Shown here one piece after another: positions 22,401 through 34,700 of a stretch of DNA of 64,000 nucleotides; position 1 is the stretch's first letter, and each line of letters begins with the position of its first letter. The notes under the pieces were generated by a model. The model was not told the origin of the DNA. It worked only from the letters and a program-made list of their open reading frames with translations, and ran no database searches. A program made the translations under genes and the position numbers. The stretch spans positions 8,206,408-8,270,407 of the forward strand of contig CM075192.1 in assembly GCA_037577475.1 (NCBI GenBank), given 5' to 3'. The DNA comes from Chaunax sp. Z400 (taxonomy: Eukaryota; Chordata; Actinopteri; Lophiiformes; Chaunacidae).

Positions 22401-25400
22401 TTCTATGTTAGCGCTACATGCTATTTTGTATTGCCGTTTGTTTTCATGTCATGTATTGATTTATATGCACTGTGTTCATTCACAAATATAGTTCTCTCAC
22501 GGCGTTACTGAGGTGTGGATGCAGACAAGATGTTCAAGCAGTAAACGCCCCGTTGTGTCTGTGTTGTTGTGAGGAGAGATACGCTGACTCATTCCTATAT
22601 TCATGTCTCGTCGTGGGATCACTGCCACAGTAAACTGGCTACTAGTGTTATCAATCTGCAGACGTTCATCTATGAAAAAATATATTTCAGTATTTGCATT
22701 TGACACAATCTATAGCAGTTCAGTCAAGTACAACATGTTTGCTGTCCTGCTGCTGAGACTAAGACAAACGTTATGTAATTTTCACTTATCCGATTGTGAC
22801 GAGGTGCTGCAGGCTGTTGGCTCAGGGTTGACTGAGGTAGAGGTTGAGGGAAACCTCGCTGATTTGTACACCGTGTAGGCGAAGGTGTTCAGTCATGTTA
22901 GCTGTGCATCCTTCCTTGCACTGGTGTTGCACTGTGCTGACTCTGCATTATTAAGGGCCAAATAAAGCCACGCTTTTGAGCGCCGTTTGCTGTGGTCCAT
23001 GGTGGAGCCTGGCTCAAAGTACCCTTCCAACCTGTGAGGCGGAAACTACAGACGCTGCACGTCTCCAGCACGGAAACAGAAACTTAACGTGAGCAGGAGT
23101 GAGATGTATTTAGGAACCGATAAGCAGAACCAGAACGAAAACCTCTCAAAGATTCTGACGGAATCGGAGCTTTAGAACCGGCTCACAGATGAGATTACTG
23201 CATATGATGGATGAAAAACATGAGAAAGAACACATTCTTTACAAGAACAGGTTCATTCATATTTCAACATTCAAAGTTAATGTACATTTCCAGCCTTACT
23301 TTGGTGTTTACTCACTACTTTACGTGGAATAGGTCGACAAAGAATGATTTAGAACATAAACGTGCAACCAGAGCCTATGTGCAGGAAGCAAAACAACAGA
23401 GCGACAGAAGCAGGAGCGCAGGAGGAGGTGGAGGAGACGAGTATGGAAAGTAGGAGGTGCTTCCAGGCAGCGGCTCTCTCTGTGACCCAATTCCCCTTAA
23501 CCTGTCAGCTGACACAAGGAGAAACCAAACAATCTGAGCTGAACTTCGCAGCAAATGGCAACAGGAGGAACAAATCAAACCATTACAAACAAATTGTGAC
23601 ACAAAGTGTGAGAATAATGCAAAATACACAAAAAGTTAAGGAACATACAAGCTATAACTTCCTCCCTGGTACAGCATAACTCTGTCCTGTTATGCTGTCA
23701 AAAACTCTGATCTGAACCAACAACAACCTGATGACTCAGGACCATAAAACCATTTCCCAAAGGGTGGACTTCCTGTTAGTGTTCATGCCACCATGTATCT
23801 GTGTGTGTCAGAGGTTTCTGTTGTGCAAGTCATGTGTGAGAGGGGGGGCGGGCGGGCGGGGATTGAGAAATGTCCATCTTCTCTATGAGAGACTGCATTT
23901 AAAGGGACTTGTATCAGTGTGATCTGTGTTTACAGTGCAACATACATGTACATTAACAGCAAAGGTGCGCCTTGTGTAATTCAGCAGCTGTCTCTAGTCA
24001 GGATTAGAAATGCACAGACCAAGTGGTCTGTCCATCCCACCGGGGGGGTGTTCAGATTCACTCACAAGAAAGACAACCTCAGAGGAAGTCCTGTTCACAT
24101 ATCAGCTTAGCAAAAGGAACGATGTGACGAGAACACGTAAGCCCAACAAATCCCCATAAATAAATGCTTTCATTTGGTTATTATAGTGGAAAAATAGCAT
24201 TTTGAATGACAGCAAAGAAAGAACGTTAGGAGAGCAGGACTACTCATATAAATATGATTAATGATGAATAATTAATGACATGATTATTACATAACATGCT
24301 CCTTAACTTTACCTCGTGAACATCTGGACAGAGATGTGAGATGACTGAACAGCCATCAGCAGCCCCTCTCTGTAAAACCACAGGAGCTGTTAGTATTGTA
24401 CCAAAGTCTGAAACTGTTCCTCCGTCTCAGCACATGATGTACTGAAATGCACCCGTCTTTGGTTGTCATGGAAACAGCTGAAAATCTCAAGGTCTTGTGA
24501 CCTAAAAGACCATGCACAACTTTACTGTATTTATAAAGGTGCCATTTAGATTTCCCTGACAAGAGTTTCCACGTGACGGCATTTCTTTCAAAACTCAGCC
24601 TGGGTGTAATTAAGACAACGATTCTTCACATGCAGAGAGAATCGATTTTCTCACACAAACACTAAGCACCCATGTCGAATGGATCGTCCGTAGGGCAGAA
24701 TGAGACGCGAACAAAACATGCAACATGTGGAAAGAGAGCTGTTGCCCCTCACTTTTAGCCTCATGTATTAGCAGTGAGCGGTGCCACATCTGTGCATGCC
24801 ACAAACCATGACTCATGAATGAAAACGCTCCACAAACACAGACACACACTGAACTCTCCCTCTTATGTAGAAGCAGCGCGTCTGACATTCAACATGTAAA
24901 CATGGTAAACAAGTCAGTCGCACATCCATCCCACCGTCCTGTTAATGGTGTCACCAGGTTGGTAGGACACAAACCCCAGTCGCCCTCCTTCCAGAGAGAC
25001 GTGGCCCATGTGAAAATCTAGATCAGTGCAGGGACAGGTTGTTAAGTCGTGTGTGTGTGTGGAACGTAAACAATGCTCAGGCGCTGTCCTAAGCAATGCG
25101 AGTGCCAAGCACATGGCCCCACAGAGCAGGGAGAAGGGAGGGCGGTAAATCGCGGGGGATCGAAAGAGAGCGATACAAGATGTACTCACTGACTCACTTC
25201 TGCAGCAGAAGGCACAAGGCTGGGTTTTCTTAAAGGGCCAGGAGGACAGGAGGCCACGTTGCAGACATGCTGCTTAGCCTCGCTGCCTGATCATGCTTCT
25301 GTGAAGAGGTCTTGTGACAGTGTGGTAATCACAAAGCCTTGCTGAGCCTTCGAGCTGGAACAGAGAACTTCACGAGGTGCCGGATCTCAACAATAAAAGG

Positions 25401-26395
25401 CTTGTTTGAGGGGGGCGAAGTCCTACTTTTGAACACCATTCCTTACAGGCATGTTTCTGCTGGCAGTGGCTGACCTAATTACCTCATTGTTGCTAAGAAT
25501 TGGTCAATAGTCAAAACCATGCTCTAGAACACGCTCTGTTGTTTTCATGTAACACCTGAGCCGGAAACAACCCCACTGACAAACCTTTCTTCTTAATTTC
25601 CAAAGGAAACAGACGCCTTGTTATGTACCGCGGCAGAATGACTAGTTGCTGACTATGACTGTCTTCACTCTACACCACAAAAGAAGAATCTGTCACGAGC
25701 CTTTCATAAAGACCTAAAAAAAAAAAACTACTTGAAATGTCAAAGAAGGGTGACCTCGACCGTCCAAGACAGACTGATTACTTTATTCAAGGCTGAATGG
25801 AGAAGAAAATGTCAAAACAATCAGTGTTGCTTTGTTTTAAGCCAAGGCTTCTAAGGAAATATGCCATTATGTGCATGATGACATGCATTTCACTTACAGT
25901 GCCAAAGATATTAACTCATTTCCACCTTCCTCAACCTCTATACTCTCTAGATTGCCCCCCCCCCGCCAGATGGTACAACACGTTTCAGAATAGCATTTGG
26001 GCAAAGGCAGGGGTGGAACAAGTTCAGTCATCTGTGAGGGAGCAATGGAGTAAACTGAGCCTTGTGTTTACTGCTCCGTGTTCTCCTCCCTGCTGCTGGC
26101 AGCAAAGTCTGGTGGTACGGCGAGTCCTGCCTTCCTGCCTGCCTGCCTGCCTGCCTGTCTGTTGCAGTGCTGGGCGGGGGCCCAGCGCGGGGGGGTGACG
26201 TCACGCGGCTCAGGCTAGCCATGTGCTTGCTTCTCATGTGGCCTTAAAAGCTCAGGGAGGCAGGGTAGAGGGAGGGGGAGAGGAGAGGAGGAGCCTGAAT
26301 GCATCAGAGATTATTTTACAGCGTTGGCTTTCATGGCACCGACACAGGCTCAGGGAAAACCTGTAGAAACCAGATATATTCAAAGTAAAAACCTG

Positions 26396-26431
<36 letters not shown>

Positions 26432-28638
26432 CTATATATATAGCTTAGTTAAATAAAATTAAAAACACTGAAGCACGTGAAAAGAAAAATGTATATATAG
26501 AGATATATACAGGCAAGATAAATCAAACGAAGAGCAATCCTGAGCCTAAAGCCTCTTATTTGAACCTCTCCTCTCCAAGCTGCTTCTCGTGAGGACGGGG
26601 GGCGTGGAGGGAGGATGCTTTCAGAGAGAGAGGTGTGTGCAACCAGGACACACATTTGTACCAACCTGTCTAAATGATGATGTGTCTACGTGGGTTGTTT
26701 TTTTTTGTCTGCTTCCCATCACACCTTGACTCCCCTTCTTTAACTCCACCCAACCCCTAAAACAAAACAACACCAAGCAGGCCAATGAGAAGAGCAGGAG
26801 TCAGCTGACAGTAACTCAACTGCTGTGGGCTGCATTGACACACATGAACAACTAAATGCTCACTGATAGGAATCAACTTTTCACCTGACTGGGTGACTTC
26901 AGAACTGTTTAATGGGATATTTGAACAGCTACATCTAGCCGGACATGAACAGGTTGTACTTTGACATTTTGGCAACAAAAAAAAAGATGAGTTGTGATGT
27001 TTATCTTTGGTCTATTTGGTTTAAATATGTCCAGTTCAGGTGTTGACAGGAGTAAAGAAAGGTAGGTCAGTCAAACACAACAAATTGTAAAGTGTGTCAT
27101 TTAAGACCACACAAATGGGGGGGGGGGGAATTGGGTGACGAGCTCTGAACCCACGTTGTCCTATATTCCCTCAGTATCCATGCGCTTAGAGGAACAACCA
27201 AACTCCTGCTACACACTGAGCAGCACACAGTCTTCTGCCACATTTACATAAACAAACCCACAGTTAGTTAATTTATAATAAGGGGTGTAAACAATGACAG
27301 GGTTGGTTCTTACAAGCTCAAGAGCAAGCAGAGATATCAATGTGTACAACCAAATATTTACCCAATGATTATGTCGGCCTAACATCAAACCCCAGTCATA
27401 ACATAAGAAATGTAAATACAATAAACACTGTGTGCTTTGTGCTCTTGTATCCTGTCATTATATTTACAGCACAAACACTGAACGCACCACAGCGTGACAG
27501 CCATTCTTACATTTCAACAGCTGATGCCGACTTGGGCTCATGGGCAAACGCTCAGATTCAAACTGCCAATCTATAGCATCTATCTATGGGAGAAAAACGA
27601 CCCGCAGTTAACGCTCAGCCTGCAGCACAGTCACAGCCTGCAAGAGTTCAACTAGGCCAGCAGTGTGGACCTTTGCACTGGCTGTTCACCACGAGGATGC
27701 TCTCACAGTGAGTAACTGGCTCGAACACGTGGTGAGTCACTATGGACAAGGCACACAATCCTAACATTTAAACACACAGTGTACACAAATTAGGAAGTGT
27801 GATAGGCTCCTCAGTAAAGGACTGACTAAACACAAAAAGACAACAGGCAGGAAACGTAAGACAAAGCTAATTGAACGAAAGAGTGGATGAGGAAACGATG
27901 ATGTGGCAAGAAGCAGAGGATGTTCTAAATAAGTCTGACGTCTTTGGTCTGACTATTGAGAGAACATGTGTTTAAATGGAACAGTGATACGTCAACCTGA
28001 CATCCTCTTCTCTTATATTGTGTGCCCTTTCAAAGCAATTTCAGCTATAAAAAAAAAAGATCACTGCTCCTTTTCCTGCAACGAGGAACATTTTTGACAA
28101 AAGCAGGACAACAAAGGCTGATGTACAAAGTAATGGTTTTGTGGAGGAGAAAGACACCCAGACGTCTCTGTAAGTTCGAATTCTGACTATGCAAATCCTG
28201 ATAATTACAGACGAAACAAACAAGCTTTTTTGTGTTTTCTTCAAACAAATGTCCCTCCTCTTGTTCCGTACACCACGGCTCATATTGCAGTGTGGCTTCA
28301 AAAGACGGATGGAGGCTCCATTGTTCAGTAGTAATCATGAGTGTCAATAAGCCTGTACAAACCTGTCCTGACCAGATTCACCAACATCTGACGAATGCAG
28401 TACACTTGCTAGATGCTAGAATATTTTTGTGTAACCATAGATACAATAAATGAAACGGGATTTTTTTTAGCTCTGGCATAGTATGTCATTGCTGTTAAAC
28501 TGTAAGCCTTTGCCTAACACTTTTTATTTGTCAAGTCAATTTTGTGGTGAGGAAAAACTGCCTTTTAAAACCTTTTGAAATCTCAAACAGATCCAAGACT
28601 CAATGTGGGCAAAACCCTCTGCTTTGACTGGTTGGGGT

Positions 28639-28734
<96 letters not shown>

Positions 28735-31700
28735 TGGGGAGATAGATGGGAGAGAGAGGGGGACACAGAAATTTAGCAAACTAGAGTTTATACTAGCATT
28801 AAGCCATAATGAAAAGATAAAAACTGTCCAAAACTCTGATTCAATCGGAATCATTAAGACATTTTCATTCCGACTCTGCTCATTGGTTCCTAAATAAATG
28901 TCACATACACTCAAGTGAAGTTTCAGTTTGCGTGGTGGTGGCATGCAGCTTTCGTAGTTTCCACCTCACAGGTTGGATGGGCACTTTGAGTGGGGCTCAG
29001 CCTTGGACCCCAGCAAGCGGCACTCAAACATGAGGCTTTATTTTGCCCTGAAAACTGTCTGGTCGGCGATGTGCAACACCTGTGGCAAACTCTTTTCGTG
29101 CAAGGGATGATGCACAGCTAACATGACACAGCTAACATTCGCCTACATGGTGTACAAATCAGCAAGTGTACCGTGTTTGAATGTTCGCAGATTGCTGACG
29201 ATAAGCCAGTGGCAGTGATCCCACTAAAATGACACTCCGTTCACCTTAGCAGCAAAGGGAAGAAAGTCAGCGGAGCAAGTTGAAGAGTGCAAAAGAACAG
29301 TGATGTGGTGAAAAGTCTGCATCCCTTCTCAGATGTTGAAGCACCGATTTTGGGTAAGCAAACATAAGAATATAGCTAAGCTACCTAGCATGCTGCTCGC
29401 TACTCACCACCCTGACCTACAGTAATGGTAATGCTAGGTTATGTTTGTTTTTGTGTTTACAGGGATCTGATCAATTCTAGTCAGCTGTTGTGAGTATATG
29501 AATGAGTCATTCATAATGAATGATACCTTCTTTATACAGGGTTTTTTTAAATACACTTTTCTTCTGTGAAATAAGCATGTGGCCCGTTTTGTCCCTGACC
29601 CTCAAAGACTGGAATCAGAGTTCCAGAAATCCAGGGGCGCAGATAGCGCAGTAGTTAAAGCCCCATGTACAGAGGCTACAGTCCTCTAGCGGTCGGCGGG
29701 GGTTCGATTCCAACCCGTGGCCATTTGCCACATGTCTTCCCCCCACTCTCTATCTTCCACATTTCCTGTCACCTCTTTGGTTGTACTATCAAATAACGGG
29801 ATAAAATGCACAAAAATAAATAAAAAAATAAAAAAAGAATTGTTAAAATCCAAACGATGCCCAACCCTACTTCTAAGTAAAAAAAAAAAAGAAAAGGAAA
29901 AAGTCAGAGCTGTAAAGGTCTTGATATGACCTTAGGTAAAATATTCTTATGGTCTCACAGACACCCAGCAATATTTTTATTAAATCACTCTCAAAGTTCT
30001 TAGCTTTAGTAGTAAGCCTTCAGTCAAACCTCAGGAACCAGCGGCTCACCTGAATGTATCTCAGTGCACTTCTCAGCACACTCAGATTGGAGGTCTTCTT
30101 CTCGTCTATGTTGGGGATGTTCTTCTTCAGCGTCTCAAAGCACTCCTTCAAGTGTGCTCGTCTGACAGACAAGACACAGAGAGCGGTTTAGACAGCAGAA
30201 ATAATACAGACGCATTCTGCTTTACTTCACTTTACACACGTTTTCACCATCAAACTTAGCAGGAGTATGAAGCTGTGACAAATAAACCAAGGCGGTCAAT
30301 TTCAGAGATAACTTTAATCTATGGAACAGAAGTCGTTAGGGGGGGGAAAACACTATGTAACTAGTAAACTAGTATCCAAGTGTAACAAAACAAAGGACCT
30401 CTATTTAAGAAGAACCAATTGACAGGTTGAACCCACCTGTTTTTCTCAAGCTTGTTATGCACCTCTCTTGTGCCTGCCCTGTAAGAGCACAAATGAGAGC
30501 AAAGTAAGAATTTGGTGGCCAAAAGGGCAATGTGACAAGAATAACCCAAACCAACCAAAAAAGGTTAACAGCGGTATTCTTGCTTTGTTGCTCGTGATTA
30601 AATTCAATCACACGTCCAATTTCAAGCGGAACTTAAACGTTTTAGCAGTGGAACACCAATCGACTTCATTAATGCCGTATCTCGCTTGTTTTATCTCCAC
30701 TTTAAATCATACATTCCTTTGATTTTAGGAGACTGCAGCTCAAAAACACTTGAGATTTTAAAGACTTAAGTATTGACGAAAATCAACAGATCAATAAAAA
30801 AGCAAAACTCCAGCTGCAGCTGTATTGAAATGATAATAAATAAGCTAACAGGTTTAGACTTACCCTCCGGGCCTCTTCTTGTTGTCTAGGTGGCAGCCGT
30901 CATCAGGAGGACTCCCGCGGCCGATGGGATCGTTCTGAAGGGGAGCCGGCTGGAGAACGGGGCCCAGCTGAGGGAGTATGGCATGCTGCTGGGGGGGTGA
31001 GACGATGGAACCGGGATAGCGCTGAACCAACTGCTGGTTTGTCTGCTGCTGCAGCGCGGTGTCGTTAGCTTGGGCGATGAGCTGTGGGTGATGATGCTGA
31101 TTCGGGATCAGCTGCTTATGGTTGGCGGTGAACGCAGAGCTCGCGTAGTCGGGTTTGGGTTGAGGAGAGCGTGGCAGAGTGGGAGCAGGTGGTGGAGCAG
31201 CTGGAGGGGAGAGGGTGGCGACGGACAGAGTGGGTGAGCCTGTAGGGTTGGGGGTGACCACGGGGATGGGGATGACAGCAATGGGCATGGAGGGGGGAGG
31301 CAGAGAGGGCGGTACGGGTTCTGGTCGGCACTCGGCTTTAGAAACTGTGTTGATGTGGATTGTTGAGCTGTAGTTCACAGCAGAGTGCCTCTGCTCTGCC
31401 AGCTGCTCCAGGCGCTGCTTTTCCTTAAGTTCATCCTCTGTGGAAGAAACAACAACAAATTAATGTTTCCTCCTATACACACTGATAATATAGGTAAAAC
31501 ACGCAAAATATGAACACCCTTTGATTTACAGAGAAACAATCAACAATAGAACCGATTATGATATTCAGGAAAGTATTTGAGAGGCTTATTTTCACTCATT
31601 CCTGTCCTGATAGACCAGCACATCCTGAATATAAACCAACAACTGACAACACAAATGAAGTCCTTGGTAATCAACAAAAAAGCACAAACTAAGGCTTGCT

Positions 31701-34700
31701 ACCTTCCATGTTCTCTGTGATTATCCTACTTGTAGGACAAAGGGGAACAGTAAAGATTTAAAGCCACTGATAAATCCTCAGAGAAAATGTTGACCCTCAT
31801 TACATGAAATCCAATTAATATAATATGATGTCAGGAGCTCACAGCAGGTTTCTGTCTCTCAACACAGCAGTAATACCATAAATTATTCTAAAACCATACA
31901 GCCAAACATCTTAAGAGCAACAGCAGTCAGTGTTCCACTATTAGCAGATGGTTCATTTCCATGTGAACACTTTCTGTGGTAAATCATGACCAGAACCAGA
32001 AGTTCATATGAACTAACAGGGTGAAAACACTTATGTTTTCCTGTGCTTCTTTGTGACGGGCTTAAAAGTATGTCAAGTTCCACGCACTCTAAAAGGTTTG
32101 AATGAACACACTACCTGCACACATCTATCTAGCAACTACTTTTACTACGTTGTTTATGTGGATTATGTAGAGGGCAGAATTATTTCCTCTTCGTGTTGTG
32201 AAGAGGAAATAAAAACACACTTGGGAATTGAACTGGAAAGAAACGGCACTACATGTCAAATAAATATCTGCTTGGATGATTTCAGACATTTTTCAAGATA
32301 TTACATCAAATAAATTTAAAAATGGGTAGAAATAATATTAAATATATGCAATAGAACTATAGAGAAAACTGAATCAGAATACAATATATTATATATTTTA
32401 TGGCACTTGTCAGCTTTTCTTTTATTTATTTCTATACTCTATCATTTCACTGATGAAAGGTTCCCATGGTCAGTTGTTAAAAACTAAAACTAATGTTAGA
32501 AAAGAAAACTTCTGGAAGAGCCCATCTGTAAATTGGACACTGAATGCAATGCACAATGCTAATGTTATTTAACTATGTATTATGGCTGAAAGTGAAATGA
32601 AAGCTTTTCCAAGATAAAAATCTAAATGTCCAAAAAATAAATAAATAATTTTTTTTTTAAATCTACTTGGGTGAAGTGAGATTGTACCTGTAAATGTTTT
32701 CTCGTCTAAGAAAAGGTGAATAAATGTGCAATACTCACACAGTTTAGCACAAAAGAAGAGCTGGAATCAAAGAGATTAAGGTGGGCAACCCTTGAGTCTT
32801 CATTTGTTATCCAATCATAGTAACGTGTTGATGTTGAACGGGGCCCTATTGGCTCTGACAGCTGTGATGTTCTGCCTTGGAGATGTAAGAAACATATATA
32901 ATCAAAAAGAACAAGATGTCCCATGCTGGGCTGGCCAGCTTTCGAAACAACTCAGTGCAATGGTCTGTTATGAGAGACAGATTTATTGTTGTGGTGCAGG
33001 AACAAACTGAACTGAGGAGTCTTTTCTGAGACAAAACCTATGAAACACTTAAACAACAAGAGGGTTTTCTATAGACATTATATAACTGCAGCACATTGGA
33101 AAACACTGGCCTACTTATCTCTACACAGTGACCTGCTCTACAGTAGCAGGGAGGGAGGAGGCAGGAGGAGACTCTGCTCTCCCAATGCAGCATGGCGGGA
33201 GGAGCTGGGAGAGGAATGGGACAAGACCGCTCACTCTGAGCCTTTGTTAGTGGCACAAAGGCTGAAGGAGGGAGAACTACAGGACCCAGAATCTGTTTAA
33301 TTAATGGTTTTATCAATTAAGTCACAAAAAACATGCTTGAATGTTGGGCATTTGTCTCCAAGCCAAAACAACAGAAGAAAGTCTGATGTACAGTATAGGG
33401 TGAGGTCGTTTACTGCAACATGTCTGCAACGGGACTGGAGTGCTTCTATTCTGACCCACCGTTGTATATAAACTGCAGCTAGCAGCAGTTAGCAGCTAAC
33501 TCAAACAAGAACAAAATCAACCGCAAAGGTCTTCAAGTTGGGGAGACAGGACAGGGTGCAGGAGCTCCTCACCCTCCGAGCAGACGATGAGTACATCCAC
33601 CATGTAACAGGGAAGGTAAATGGTTGTTCTTGCTGTGTTACTCAACGGTTTACAAAGTGCTGCAAGACACATGTTTAAACGTCACACTAAACACCGATGC
33701 TGCCGTGTTAAACGTCGTGCCTCAATTGCTCACAGAACACTGGCTTGCAATTTAAAATCACACCCCGGAGCTGCCTTGTGCCATGTTTGTTTCGTTCAGT
33801 GTGGCTAGAGGTTCAGTGTAGAGGGGTCTTCGCTGCAGCGCTGTTATCGCAATCTCTGTGTAAAATAGGGCTTAAATGTAAACAAGTAACCAAGAGCGCT
33901 CGGAGAGCGCAAACCTCCGCCAAGGATCATCACCAAAATCACCTCGAGGACATGCTAGGGTCCATCTTTGGTGAAAATTCCATGCAAATCTGTCAATTCA
34001 TTTTTGCATAATCCTGCTAACAAACAAACAAACAAACAAACAAACAAACCGAACCAATCACATAACCTCCTTAGTGGAGGAAACTAAACAACATGGCAAA
34101 ATCAATGACTAACCTTCCGCATTGTATGTTGGTTGATCCCGTCCTCTTCTCGTAGACTAAGGAGCTTCTGGACCTAGCACTGTCTCCTCAAAGTTAAGAC
34201 ACGTTTGGTTGATTTTCTTCTTCTTTAAGTTAAATTCCATCTGCTACTAGCTGCTTTTTAAATCTCCCAGATGTGGGTCGCACACATAATATGTCATCAA
34301 AACAGGACACCTCCACCTGTCCTAAAGCCTCTCTGGCTCGCTCCATTTATTCTGACATCGATTCTGTTCTAACTCCTCTGCCAGCGTAGAGGAGGAGAAA
34401 CAACAACGCGCCCCATTACTCATTAATATCCCTTTGCTTCATTTTCAGAAATTTCCCTATGGCTGCGCCAAACAGTTCAGAACATAATGTATTCACTGGA
34501 GAGAGAAAAATTGCCCTGTTTTTCCAAATCAATGAGATAATGGTTTCATTAATTTAGAGAATCAGACCAGAATTTCATTTTTTCATGGAAACCTTTCTGA
34601 AACTTTTGAGATAATTATCTCAATTCATCAAAACGGGTCCATTTTTCCCCAGGGGTGCTTGCGTTACACTTCCTTAGTACAGTGACTCATCCTCTCATTA

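Larger units (their letters stand above)
19906..30049. other. mnt intron 4 (10.1 kb)
   Basis: Separates the bHLH exon from the zipper exon. It holds the hAT-like element (21862), a G-quadruplex motif (23842), the CRE island (26165), microsatellites and a SINE (29633). 23200-26100 and 26500-28600 show nothing else I can name. Confidence 0.7.
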
